From assembly GCA_937991535.1 (NCBI GenBank), contig CALKHN010000102.1, positions 1-64,000 of the forward strand: 64,000 nt of DNA. Direction: 5' to 3'. The first letter of the stretch is position 1. Each line of letters opens with the position of its first letter. The DNA comes from an uncultured Sphingobacteriales bacterium (GTDB lineage: Bacteria; Bacteroidota; Bacteroidia; Chitinophagales; Chitinophagaceae). Positions 26,863 through 35,687 of the stretch are shown here, piece by piece. A program made the translations under genes and the position numbers. The notes below the pieces were generated by a model. That model saw only the letters and a list, made by a program, of their open reading frames with translations, was not told the origin of the DNA and searched no databases.

Positions 26863-28368
26863 TCAGGCGCCAAGAGAAAAATTAAAAGCTACCCTTGATC
26901 CATCCGGTGCAATGCCGAGTATTTGTACTGCCTTATTTTTAGCGCTCATCAAAACCTCATCAATATCTTCAGGATTATTCACTGCTCTGCCATTAATATA
27001 AGTTATGATAACGCCGGGCGGTATTCCCATACGGTCAAAAAACCCGCCGCCGCGGATCTCCGTTACCACCACGCCCGAACTGATGTTAAACCTTTCTTTG
27101 ATAGCCGGTGTAATGGGAGCAAATGTAGCGCCCAGTTTATTGTATATTTCTTTGAGCGATTCAGAATCGGTTAATGATTTTGTGGTTTCTTCACCCTTTA
27201 ATACAGCCGATGTGCTGTCTACCTTACCATCGCGTAAATAAGTAAGTTTTATTTTATCGCCCGGGCGGCGCCTGGCCACTCTTTCTGAAAATTCGGCGGA
27301 TGAAAACAACTGAACTCCATCTATACTCTGGATAATATCGCCCTCTTCCAAACCCGCGGAAGCGGCTGCGCTCCCTTTTTGTATATCTGTTATAAAAACA
27401 CCTTTAACCGTTTCGGGGCTAATGCCCAACTGTTTAAAATACTGGTCTTCGGCCGAGGGTGCAGGAAAAGCAACGCCGAGGATACCCCGTTTTACGGTTC
27501 CGAATTCTTTCAGATCTTCCAGTATTTTTTTAGCCAGGTTCACCGGAATAGCAAAAGCATAACCCGCGTAACTGCCGGTTAACGAAGCGATAGCCGTATT
27601 AATACCAATGAGTTCACCTTTAACATTTACCAATGCACCACCGCTGTTACCGGGGTTGATGGCGGCGTCTGTTTGTATAAAAGACTCTATTGCCGAATTG
27701 GTTTGAGCAGCACCCTGGCGGTAACCTTCGTTGCCCGGCTGGTTAATGATCCCTATACTTCTTCCTTTTGCGCTAACAATACCGGCCGTTACCGTAGTGT
27801 TCAACGAATAAGGATAACCCACCGCCAAAACGCCCTCTCCTACTTCTACATTATCTGAGTTACCAAATTTCACTACGGCGATATTATTTGCCTTTACTTT
27901 AAGCAGGGCCAGGTCGGTATTGGGATCACTGCCCACCAGTTCCGCCACCAGTTCGCGCCTGTCGGGAAATATTACTTCTATTCTTTCCGCGTTTTCGATG
28001 ACATGGTTATTGGTGGCAATATAACCATCTGAACCAATAACAACACCCGAACCGGAGCCCATAGCGGGGAGGCTGCGCGACCGGCCCAGCAGCTCTTCAA
28101 AAGGATTACCAGACCCCGCGGATGAACTGTACATTGTTTTGATATGCACCACACCGGGAGTAACTGCTTTTGCAGCCGATACAAAACTACCGCGCTCCCT
28201 TTGTGCCGGATCCTGCGCCGGAACAGTTGTAGCTTCGGGCTGCTGAAAACCTGTGCCCCGCGCCGGGGGGCCCGCATTTTCTTCCGAAGTACGCGGCACA
28301 TCATTTTGGCATGCACAATACAGCACAGCAGATGAAAGAACAATAAGGACAGCAGACGATCTGTTCAT
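26863..28368 (-). CDS. DegP/HtrA-like serine protease, probable lipoprotein
   Basis: A 501-residue envelope protease. The catalytic triad is visible as His122 (ATNNHVIENA), Asp152 (DPNTDLALLKV) and Ser242 (INPGNSGGALVN). Two PDZ domains follow (about 295-385 and 405-495), each with a carboxylate-binding loop (RGILGVAF; ERFNISSGVVV). The N-terminus ends in LYCAC, so Cys20 is likely lipidated and the protease tethered to a membrane, unlike soluble E. coli DegP. A Pro/Glu-rich linker (20-60) spans to the catalytic domain. The expected role is degradation or refolding of misfolded envelope proteins. Confidence 0.93.
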   Translation of the reverse strand: MNRSSAVLIVLSSAVLYCACQNDVPRTSEENAGPPARGTGFQQPEATTVPAQDPAQRERGSFVSAAKAVTPGVVHIKTMYSSSAGSGNPFEELLGRSRSLPAMGSGSGVVIGSDGYIATNNHVIENAERIEVIFPDRRELVAELVGSDPNTDLALLKVKANNIAVVKFGNSDNVEVGEGVLAVGYPYSLNTTVTAGIVSAKGRSIGIINQPGNEGYRQGAAQTNSAIESFIQTDAAINPGNSGGALVNVKGELIGINTAIASLTGSYAGYAFAIPVNLAKKILEDLKEFGTVKRGILGVAFPAPSAEDQYFKQLGISPETVKGVFITDIQKGSAAASAGLEEGDIIQSIDGVQLFSSAEFSERVARRRPGDKIKLTYLRDGKVDSTSAVLKGEETTKSLTDSESLKEIYNKLGATFAPITPAIKERFNISSGVVVTEIRGGGFFDRMGIPPGVIITYINGRAVNNPEDIDEVLMSAKNKAVQILGIAPDGSRVAFNFSLGA

Positions 28369-28424
28369 AATATTATTTTTATTGTGTGTTAAGTGGATAA
28401 ACCGATAATTTGTAAACCATACAT

Positions 28425-28586
28425 TTATATCAGGGCATAAAGATCATTAAAAGCTTCCGTCATGGAAGGATGTGTGTAAATATTATCTCTCAGTTCCCGG
28501 TAATTCAATCCCGCATTCATCGCCATTTGAACAGTATTGATCATTTCACTGGCATCTGCACAAAAAACCGATGATAAGGCTTTCAT
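28425..28586 (-). pseudogene. C-terminal relic of a pyridine nucleotide-disulfide oxidoreductase
   Basis: A 53-codon frame encodes the end of a FAD/NAD disulfide reductase dimerisation domain: DASEMINTVQMAMNAGL then RELRDNIYTHPSMTEAFNDL, matching the mercuric-reductase/lipoamide-dehydrogenase C-terminus that carries the interface His (THP) and an acidic residue. Everything upstream (FAD and NAD domains, CxxxxC pair) is missing, and the frame before the Met is scrambled. The esterase gene stops 31 bases before it. It looks like the remnant of a deletion that fused this tail to the current neighbour. Confidence 0.75.
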
Positions 28587-28617
28587 AGTGTTGTTTATTT
28601 TTTCCCATTCCGAAACT

Positions 28618-29262
28618 TTAAACGTTTGTACTAAAGATCAGTTTATTAACCAAATCAATTTCATCCTGGTTAATGGTATGCCCCATATTGTTGTATACTT
28701 TTTCAGTAACATCGGCATGCATGGCTTTTAAAATATTGGATGTTGCATACACTCTTTCCACCGGCACATGGGGATCGGGATTGCTGCTGCCGATGAATAC
28801 AGGCGTGGCGGCAAAATCACCACTATAATTTTCGGGATAAATTTTATCGCCGATCAATCCTCCTGTAAAAGCGGCTACGCCTCCATATTTTTGAGCATTC
28901 CTGGTTACAAATTCGAGTGTTAAGCAAGCGCCCTGGGAAAAACCAAGAAAATAAATATTTTCAACGGCAATGCCCTGTTCACTTGTATCACTCACCACAC
29001 CTTTCAATAATGATAATGCAGACGACAGCCAGGGCTCATTTTGTACGGGGGGCGCCATAAAGGAATAAGGATACCAGGTGTTACCGGTTGCCTGCGGCGC
29101 CAGCAGGGCAAAATCCTTTACCTGCAAATGAGCGGCAAGAGACAGTATATCTTCTGCACTGCCGCCGCGTCCATGGATCATGATCAAAGCCTTTTCGGCT
29201 TCTTCTATCCGCGCACCCGCAGTCACTACATTTTTTTTGTGTGTATTATTTGTATTGCTCAT
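28618..29262 (-). CDS. phospholipase/carboxylesterase-type hydrolase (MhqD-like)
   Basis: A 214-residue alpha/beta hydrolase. The nucleophile is Ser109 in GFSQGA, and Asp163 (SSNPDPHVP) and His195 (NNMGHTIN) complete the triad. The oxyanion strand ALIMIHGRGG is near 25-34. The family includes Bacillus MhqD, a hydrolase induced by quinones. The start overlaps the end of the ring-cleaving dioxygenase gene by 17 bases. The dioxygenase-hydrolase order suggests that the hydrolase acts on the cleaved ring product, as in meta-cleavage routes (inference). It shares the Fnr-like promoter at 30219-30285. Confidence 0.88.
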   Translation of the reverse strand: MSNTNNTHKKNVVTAGARIEEAEKALIMIHGRGGSAEDILSLAAHLQVKDFALLAPQATGNTWYPYSFMAPPVQNEPWLSSALSLLKGVVSDTSEQGIAVENIYFLGFSQGACLTLEFVTRNAQKYGGVAAFTGGLIGDKIYPENYSGDFAATPVFIGSSNPDPHVPVERVYATSNILKAMHADVTEKVYNNMGHTINQDEIDLVNKLIFSTNV

Positions 29263-30199
29263 CGTTAAAAGTTATCGGGAGTAATTGTTCTTCTAATTCC
29301 TTTCGGCGGGGTTCAAACTGTTCCGGCAATTTTAATGATTCCCCTAAATGGTCTTCCTCTTCATCTATAGCAAAACCCGGGCCCGATGTAGCTACTTCAA
29401 ACAGTACACCGCCAGGTTCACGAAAATAAATGGAGGTAAAATAATTCCGGTCTAATACCGGTGTAGGATTCAGCATTCGCTTTACGATCTTCAGTCGTAC
29501 AGCAAGCTGTGTTTCTTTATCGGGTGTAGCAAATGCCAGGTGATGCACCGTACCGCTACCCGAAAGACCTTTCATACGGTCGGGAGAACAAACAATATCA
29601 ATATAGTTACCGGGGCTGTTGGTTGCGGCAAAACGGAAACGGTTTCCTTTTTCAGCAATAAGTACATGATCCAGTTGTTCGGTAAGCAAACCCGCTGTTC
29701 GTTCGTATCCTTCCTCCCATATCTCCGCATTATAAAACCCTTTTATGGCATGGTTTGGCGGAATATACCCATTTGCATACCCGGCTCTTGAATCATTATC
29801 GGTAAAAATCAATTCCAGCCCTAAGCCATCCGCGTCTTCAAAGTAAACAGCAACTTCCTGCTCAAATCTTTCCTGCGGAGGTTTATAGTTGATGCGGTAC
29901 TTTTTTAAGCGTTCCAGCCAGAACTCCAGCGATGCCAACGGAACGGAAAATGCCGTGGTGTTCAGCATCCCTTTTCCATGCCTTCCTCTTATCAGTCCTT
30001 CATACGGGAAAAAAGTAAGAATGCTGCCCGGATCGCCGTTTTCATTACCATAATAAAAATGATACACTTCCGGGGCATCAAAGTTTACCGTTTGCTTTAC
30101 CAGCCGCAGCCCCAGGATACCCCGGTAGAATTCAATATTTTTCTGAGCGCCGGAGGCGATGGCCGTAACGTGATGTATACCGGTGATCAACTGAGCCAT
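29246..30199 (-). CDS. ring-cleaving dioxygenase, VOC superfamily (MhqO-like, copy 1)
   Basis: A 317-residue protein with two vicinal-oxygen-chelate domains, of the MhqO/LinE group that opens (hydro)quinone rings. Metal ligands are in GIHHVTAIA (residues 7-15), VHHLAFAT (about 225) and EPGGVLFEVAT (about 272). LVKQTVNFDAPEVYHFYYG is the family fingerprint. A second, similar gene lies at 41627-42562. It is first in a two-gene operon with the MhqD-like hydrolase. The promoter has an Fnr-like palindrome of the type shared by two other redox operons here. Confidence 0.93.
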   Translation of the reverse strand: MAQLITGIHHVTAIASGAQKNIEFYRGILGLRLVKQTVNFDAPEVYHFYYGNENGDPGSILTFFPYEGLIRGRHGKGMLNTTAFSVPLASLEFWLERLKKYRINYKPPQERFEQEVAVYFEDADGLGLELIFTDNDSRAGYANGYIPPNHAIKGFYNAEIWEEGYERTAGLLTEQLDHVLIAEKGNRFRFAATNSPGNYIDIVCSPDRMKGLSGSGTVHHLAFATPDKETQLAVRLKIVKRMLNPTPVLDRNYFTSIYFREPGGVLFEVATSGPGFAIDEEEDHLGESLKLPEQFEPRRKELEEQLLPITFNDEQYK

Positions 30200-30218
30200 A
30201 CAATAAAGTTGTATGCTG

Positions 30219-30285
30219 TAAAGCTACGATACAATCAGGCTTTGCGTGTTGAGTTGAATTAATAAATAGCATTGACTTTGATCAA
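30219..30285 (-). promoter_or_regulatory. Fnr-like site and promoter of the MhqO/MhqD pair
   Basis: On the minus strand TAGCTTTA (30219-30226) is a near-exact -7 element. A palindrome TTGAC-TTTG-ATCAA (30272-30285) is centred 56 bases upstream of its middle and is preceded by GC A, giving GCATTGAC. A weaker site, TTGAG-TTGA-ATTAA (30249-30262), lies exactly 23 bases closer to the promoter. The geometry matches the sites at 43591-43680 and 51062-51152. Confidence 0.65.
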
Positions 30286-30476
30286 GCATTATTTTTATTC
30301 TATACCTGAAACCCGCATGCAGTAACCACTCCCCAGATTATGGAAATGTCAAAATAATCGCCAGATGGCTGCGCGGCTGAACGGGTATGGCTGTCGCTTT
30401 GGCATGCAAGAGCAAATAAAGACGGCTTATCTGCACACAAGATTGCTAATATGCAACCGGTTTTTATTATCGCACA

Positions 30477-31535
30477 TTAAGCAATTGTAATGTCCTTATC
30501 CAAATACACATCCTGTATGGCCTGCAGCATTTCTACACCTTCATTAAAAGGGCGCTGGAATGCTTTTCTGCCTAAAATTAGCCCCATGCCACCGGCCCGT
30601 TTATTAATTACCGCAGTGGTTACCGCTTCCTGCAGATCGCTTTCACCTTTGCTTTCGCCACCACTGTTAATTAAACCTACTTTTCCGCTATAGCAATTCA
30701 ATACCTGGTAACGGGTTAAATCAATAGGGTGATCTGTAGTTAATTTGTCGTATACCAGCGGGCTGGTTTTGCCATGCTTTGTTGCCAGGTAGCCCCCGTT
30801 GTTGGTTGGTAACTTTTGTTTTATGATATCGGCCTGTATGGTAACGCCCAAATGATTGGCCTGTCCCGTAAGATCGGCCGAAGTATGATAATCTGTACCA
30901 TCCACCTTAAAAGCATTGTTGCGGGTATAGCACCATAAAATGGTGACCATTCCCAGTTCATGCGCAACTTCAAAGGCTTCAGCTATCTCCTTAAGCTGGC
31001 GGGCACTTTCGGCGCTTCCCCAGTATATAGTAGCGCCCACAGCAACAGCACCCATGTTCCACGCGCTCTTTACGCTTCCAAACAGCGTTTGATCATAGCG
31101 GTTAGGAAAGCTTAAAAACTCATTGTGATTGATCTTCACCACAAAAGGAATTTTATGCGCGTACCTGCGGCTCATAATCCCCAGCACACCAAACGTTGAA
31201 GCAACTGCATTGCAGCCGCCTTCTATAGCCAGTTTAATAATGTTTTCCGGATCGAAATAAAGCGGGTTAGGGGCAAACGCCGAGCCTGCGCTATGCTCAA
31301 TACCCTGGTCTACCGGAAAAATGCTGCAATAGCCTGTGCCGCCCAAACGGCCATGACCCAATAAAGCCTGCATGCTGCGCAAAACCTGGTTATTGCGGTT
31401 GCTGTTAACCCAGATTTCCGACACATGATCAGCCGATGGAAGGTGAATCATTGTTTTATCAACAGTGGTGCAGGTATGATCTAAATAATAGGCGGCCTTA
31501 TCACCTAACAATTCAATTGTATTTTGATGCTGCAT
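30477..31535 (-). CDS. fbaB: class I fructose-bisphosphate aldolase (FbaB/DhnA type)
   Basis: A 352-residue Schiff-base aldolase of the archaeal/FbaB type, which interconverts fructose-1,6-bisphosphate and two triose phosphates in the cytoplasm. Recognisable segments are FPVDQGIEHSAG (about 86-97), FVVKINHNEF with an active-site Lys (about 145), GAVAVGATIYWGS (about 179-191), and GLINSGGESKGESDL (about 290) for phosphate binding. It is a housekeeping gene set between the detoxification pair and nirK; its 45-base gap to nirK could allow read-through. No metal-site motif of class II enzymes is present. Confidence 0.93.
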   Translation of the reverse strand: MQHQNTIELLGDKAAYYLDHTCTTVDKTMIHLPSADHVSEIWVNSNRNNQVLRSMQALLGHGRLGGTGYCSIFPVDQGIEHSAGSAFAPNPLYFDPENIIKLAIEGGCNAVASTFGVLGIMSRRYAHKIPFVVKINHNEFLSFPNRYDQTLFGSVKSAWNMGAVAVGATIYWGSAESARQLKEIAEAFEVAHELGMVTILWCYTRNNAFKVDGTDYHTSADLTGQANHLGVTIQADIIKQKLPTNNGGYLATKHGKTSPLVYDKLTTDHPIDLTRYQVLNCYSGKVGLINSGGESKGESDLQEAVTTAVINKRAGGMGLILGRKAFQRPFNEGVEMLQAIQDVYLDKDITIA

Positions 31536-31580
31536 AACATGTAGTTTTTAAATGGGTAATGATCATACCCTTTTATAAAA

Positions 31581-32726
31581 TCATTTAATGGGACCCGGTT
31601 TATCAATCTGTTTCATAAGGCTGTTATCCCATTTCCCTTCCACTTTAATCTGGGCAATTGCTCCAAAAGCAAAAGCTTCTATCAGGTTATGGTTTAAATA
31701 TACATAAGTACCCGGCTCCCGTAACTTATATAAGGCGGCCGCGGCAGACCCGCCGGGTATAGCCCAGGTTTCCAGGTCGGTATAAGGCCGATTATTGAAT
31801 TTCCCTTCCGGCCAATACAAATCTGCATGACCACCAATGAGGTGGATACGGGTATCGCGGTTGGCCTGCGATGTAATGAACAAAACCTTTTCCCCAACGT
31901 TAGCTGTGAGCGCCCTCTTGCCGATCAATGCCGTTTTATGGCCATTAAAAACAATATGAGTTGGGGTAAGCGTTTTGATAGCCCCTTCCATTTCCTGCAT
32001 GCTTTGCTGAGGAGTGGCGATGTATTTATATTTTCCGTTGGCATCTTTCGGCAGGTAGAAATCCTGTTCGGCAATATAATAGGCTTTGTCATAAGTAACC
32101 GGGTTACCCTTTTCATCTTTAAGTCCTTCACGTGGCAGCACCATTATAGCGCCATTCATGCCCGAAACAACGTGCATGGGAACCATCATTCCTCCCGGAG
32201 CACAGTGATACACAAAAACACCCGGACGGGTAGCCCTGAATCTGAACTTAACCTGCTGCCCGGGATTAACCATTGATATATCGCCCCCGCCCATTTCACC
32301 TGTTGCCGCGTGAAAATCTATATTATGGATCTGGGTATTGGTGGCGGGATTTTTAAGCGTCAATTCCACGAAGTCATCCTGATGCACAACAATTATAGGT
32401 CCGGGTACCGAACCATTAAATGTCATTGCCCACACAGAATCGCCGGGAGCTATTTCTATTTTCTTTTCTGCTATGGTTAAGGTTACTTCAACGATCTTCG
32501 GTCCGCCTATAGCCTCCTGGTCGTGTTTGGGTAACATCGGGGGTGCAACCAGTTCCTGCACAACTCGTTCCAGGTTATCTCCCTCACCTTCGTAAGTTTT
32601 ATCCATTACCCCGGCGGCGCCTCCCTGCCTGCATGCGGCAAACACAATTACCAACGTAATAATTCCAAATAATTGCATCAGCCAACGGCTACCGGTTACT
32701 GAGTTTTTAAGTGCCTTTTTTTTCAT
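31581..32726 (-). CDS. nirK: copper-containing nitrite reductase (lipoprotein form)
   Basis: A 381-residue two-cupredoxin enzyme that reduces nitrite to NO in the periplasm. All ligands fall at family spacing: type-1 copper His134, Cys175, His185, Met190; type-2 copper His139, His174, His346; and the catalytic pair Asp137 and His295. Their intervals equal those of the Alcaligenes faecalis enzyme (95/98/100/135/136/145/150/255/306). The N-terminus has a lipobox (IVFAAC, Cys32), so the enzyme is membrane-tethered. No C-terminal cytochrome domain is present, so an external cupredoxin or cytochrome must donate electrons. It follows a copper-chaperone-like gene by 23 bases. No NO reductase is in the window. 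Confidence 0.96.
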   Translation of the reverse strand: MKKKALKNSVTGSRWLMQLFGIITLVIVFAACRQGGAAGVMDKTYEGEGDNLERVVQELVAPPMLPKHDQEAIGGPKIVEVTLTIAEKKIEIAPGDSVWAMTFNGSVPGPIIVVHQDDFVELTLKNPATNTQIHNIDFHAATGEMGGGDISMVNPGQQVKFRFRATRPGVFVYHCAPGGMMVPMHVVSGMNGAIMVLPREGLKDEKGNPVTYDKAYYIAEQDFYLPKDANGKYKYIATPQQSMQEMEGAIKTLTPTHIVFNGHKTALIGKRALTANVGEKVLFITSQANRDTRIHLIGGHADLYWPEGKFNNRPYTDLETWAIPGGSAAAALYKLREPGTYVYLNHNLIEAFAFGAIAQIKVEGKWDNSLMKQIDKPGPIK

Positions 32727-32749
32727 CGTTATTGAATTTATTTTGTTGC

Positions 32750-32962
32750 TTACTTCAGTTGCTCTGCTTTATAGCCCGCTCTTTCTACAGCTTTTATCAC
32801 GTCATCTTCATCTGCATCTTCCGCAATAACCGTTAATACTTTTTTGGGATCTGCAGTATCTACCTTCCAGTTGGTTTCACCAAAAGTTTCATTTAGTGCA
32901 GGCTTTACTTTTTCGACACATCCGCTACAATTGATATTTGTTTTAAGTTGTATTGTTTTCAT
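32750..32962 (-). CDS. HMA-domain copper chaperone (CopZ-like)
   Basis: A 70-residue heavy-metal-associated protein with the metal site NCSGCVEK (residues 11-18). The rest is one ferredoxin-like fold ending in a short helix. Such proteins carry Cu(I) in the cytoplasm to a CopA-type ATPase. The gene lies between copA (211-base gap) and nirK (23-base gap), on the same strand. Placement suggests that it supplies copper for export to the periplasm, where NirK matures (inference). Confidence 0.93.
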   Translation of the reverse strand: MKTIQLKTNINCSGCVEKVKPALNETFGETNWKVDTADPKKVLTVIAEDADEDDVIKAVERAGYKAEQLK

Positions 32963-33094
32963 GATTTTTCCCTTTTTGATTAAATGCTTATTGCAATGGC
33001 TCCCGCTTTCTATTTACAGCAGCTTTTGGTAAACCATCCCCTGAAAATTTTTTTTATACTATTTAAGAATTTGTTCATCCCGTTTTTTTTATTG

Positions 33095-33162
33095 CAAAGT
33101 TAAGGTCAGCAACTCACGCGCTGTTGTGCTAACCGGAATTATGCTACACGGTATTACTACAC
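33095..33162 (-). promoter_or_regulatory. promoter of the HMA/nirK pair with direct repeats
   Basis: On the minus strand TAACTTTG (33095-33102) is an exact -7 element without a good -33 TTG, as expected for an activated promoter. Upstream, GTGTAG occurs twice in direct repeat (33157-33162 and 33144-33149), start-to-start 13 bases. Direct half-sites suit an AraC-family protein, and one with a metal domain is encoded at 35688-36254. There is no Fnr-like palindrome here. Confidence 0.45.
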
Positions 33163-33173
33163 ACCCAGGCAGT

Positions 33174-35594
33174 TTATATTTTTAACCCCTTCAATCTTAG
33201 GCTGTTGGCAACTACACTTGCGGAGCTCAGCGCCATAGCTGCCCCGGCAATCATTGGGTTTAAAAGAAATCCGTTTAGAGGATATAAAATACCTGCAGCT
33301 ACCGGTATGCCGATAAAGTTATAAATAAATGCCCAAAACAAGTTTTGCTTAATGGTAGCAACCGTATGTTTTGACAATTGAATGGCTTTTGGAATTTTAG
33401 AAAGATCGGATGAAATGATGGTTATTTTTGCCACATCCATAGCAATATCGCTGCCTTTGCCCATGGCAATGCTTACATCCGCCTGCGCCAGTGCACTGCT
33501 GTCGTTAATGCCATCGCCCACCATCATTACCGTTTTGCCGGATTGCTGTAACTTTTTTACAAATTCCGCCTTTTGCGCGGGCAATACTTCTGCCTGAAAA
33601 TGCTGTATTCCTACCTTTTCCGCAATAGCCTTTGCAGTAGTGTGATTATCGCCTGTAAGCATGTGCACTGTTATGCCGGCGTCCTGCAATTGTTTTACGG
33701 CCTCCGCAGAAGAGGCTTTGATGGTGTCGGCAATAGCTACCGCTGCCAGCGCCTGCTTTTCATTAGCAAAGTAGATAACGGTTTTAGCTTCTGCAAGCCA
33801 TTTTGCCGACGACTGCTTTAACTGATCTGCTACTGTTATATTATTTTTTTGCAGCAATGGCAAATTGCCCACATACCAGGTTTGATCATTTACCTGCGCT
33901 TTTGCACCAAAACCCGTTATACTTTCAAAATGCTGTACGGGTAAGCCGCCCTGCACTGTACCAAAATGTTTTACAACTGCTTCAGCCAAAGGGTGCTCCG
34001 ACTGCTTCTCCACAGACAGAAGTACAGGAATATCTTTTGAGTTGTTGTTTAGCCAAATAATATCTGTTACCGCCGGTTTTCCTTCGGTGATGGTTCCGGT
34101 TTTATCAAGAACAACAGTGTCTGCCCTTTTTGCCAGCTCCAGGCTCTCGGCATCTTTGATGAGGATACCATTTTCGGCGCCTTTGCCCACCCCCACCATA
34201 ATAGCTGTTGGCGTGGCCAGTCCTAACGCACACGGACAAGCGATAACCAATACCGTGATCATTGCCAGCAATCCGTGGGTAAATCCACTATCGCCACCCA
34301 AAACAATCCAAACTACCAAACTTAGCAATGCAATGCCGATTACTACGGGAACAAAAATTCCCGCGATTTTATCTACCAACTTTTGTACAGGCGCCTTACT
34401 GCCCTGGGCCTCCTGCACCATTTTAATAATATGTGCCAGCACCGTATCGCCGCCTACTTTATCGGCCACAAACTGAAAACTTCCTTTTTGATTAATGGTC
34501 CCCGAAAATACTTTCTCCCCTTTTGTTTTTTCAACCGGCACCGGCTCCCCGCTAATCATGCTTTCATCCACAAAAGAATTGCCATCGCTTACCGTTCCGT
34601 CCACCGCTATTCTTTCGCCCGGCTTTACCAGTAAGGTTGTACCCACCGTCACCCCGGCAACGGGCATCTCCGCCTGGTGGCCACCTTCATGTATTACGGT
34701 AACGGTTTTAGGCTGTAAACCCATGAGTTTTTTTATGGCTGACGAAGTATTGCCTTTCGCTTTTTCTTCCAGCAATTTGCCCAGCAATATAAACGCTATG
34801 ATTACCGCGGCGGCCTCAAAGTATACATGCGCTTGCAATCCTTTGCTATGCCAGTAAGCTGGGAACAAAGTATTGAAAACACTGAACAAATATGCTACTC
34901 CGGTACTCAATGCTACCAGGGTATCCATGTTGGCCGACCGGTGTTTTAGTTGTTTCCAGGCGCCTACGAAAAATTGTTTTCCAAAAACAAAAATAACGGG
35001 GGTGCTCAATGCCCACATGATATAGTTGGCATAAGGCAGGTCCATAAAGAACATGCCGATCGCTACCACGGGTATGGAAAGTACTGCCGCCGCTATGGTT
35101 TTGGCTCTTAGTGCTTTGTACTGCTTTTGCTGCAATACCGTGAGCGCATCTTTCGCGTCGTCACTCTCATCAACCACCAGGTCGTACCCTATGCCCTGCA
35201 ACGCTGCTTTTAGCTGAGCCGGGCCGGTAACCGTTGGAAGGTATTCCACCTGCGCGTTGCTGTTGGCGTAATTAACTGCTACGCTTACAACGCCAGGCTG
35301 ATTTCGTAACATACTTTCGGAACTTGCAGCACAGGAAGCACAACTCATGTTAAGTACCGGGAAGGATTGCTTTATTGTATCTACCCCATAGCCAAGACTG
35401 CGAATGGCTTTAACCGCCTGCGGCAATATCTCCACCGCATCGGCTGTATCAACAACCGCTCTTTTGTTATTCAGTTCCACTTTATGAGCCGTAATGCCAT
35501 CTATCTTACTCAATCCCTTATCAACGATCAATGCACAATGTTCACTTTCCACTCCTGCTAAAGGCAAATTGTATTCATGGTTCTTTGTATTCAT
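33174..35594 (-). CDS. copA: copper-exporting P1B-type ATPase
   Basis: An 806-residue Cu(I)-ATPase. Residues 10-75 form a degenerate HMA domain without CxxC (only one Cys remains, in SEHCALIV). Residues 78-142 form a proper HMA domain with MSCASC (Cys85, Cys88). Then follow eight TM helices, with the ion-binding CPC at 453-455 in ACPCALGLATP, the actuator SGEP (348-351), the phosphorylated Asp497 (DKTGT), and the hinge GDGINDSSALAQADV. It pumps Cu(I) from the cytoplasm. Next to nirK it may provide copper for that enzyme as well as resistance. The AraC-HMA gene 93 bases upstream is the likely regulator. Confidence 0.96.
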   Translation of the reverse strand: MNTKNHEYNLPLAGVESEHCALIVDKGLSKIDGITAHKVELNNKRAVVDTADAVEILPQAVKAIRSLGYGVDTIKQSFPVLNMSCASCAASSESMLRNQPGVVSVAVNYANSNAQVEYLPTVTGPAQLKAALQGIGYDLVVDESDDAKDALTVLQQKQYKALRAKTIAAAVLSIPVVAIGMFFMDLPYANYIMWALSTPVIFVFGKQFFVGAWKQLKHRSANMDTLVALSTGVAYLFSVFNTLFPAYWHSKGLQAHVYFEAAAVIIAFILLGKLLEEKAKGNTSSAIKKLMGLQPKTVTVIHEGGHQAEMPVAGVTVGTTLLVKPGERIAVDGTVSDGNSFVDESMISGEPVPVEKTKGEKVFSGTINQKGSFQFVADKVGGDTVLAHIIKMVQEAQGSKAPVQKLVDKIAGIFVPVVIGIALLSLVVWIVLGGDSGFTHGLLAMITVLVIACPCALGLATPTAIMVGVGKGAENGILIKDAESLELAKRADTVVLDKTGTITEGKPAVTDIIWLNNNSKDIPVLLSVEKQSEHPLAEAVVKHFGTVQGGLPVQHFESITGFGAKAQVNDQTWYVGNLPLLQKNNITVADQLKQSSAKWLAEAKTVIYFANEKQALAAVAIADTIKASSAEAVKQLQDAGITVHMLTGDNHTTAKAIAEKVGIQHFQAEVLPAQKAEFVKKLQQSGKTVMMVGDGINDSSALAQADVSIAMGKGSDIAMDVAKITIISSDLSKIPKAIQLSKHTVATIKQNLFWAFIYNFIGIPVAAGILYPLNGFLLNPMIAGAAMALSSASVVANSLRLKGLKI

Positions 35595-35687
35595 CCTGTT
35601 GTAGGTTTAATGCCACAAAGTTCCCAACTATAATATAGCTACTGTTACATTGTTATGGATAAAATGTACATCCGGTTGAAGAGCAGA

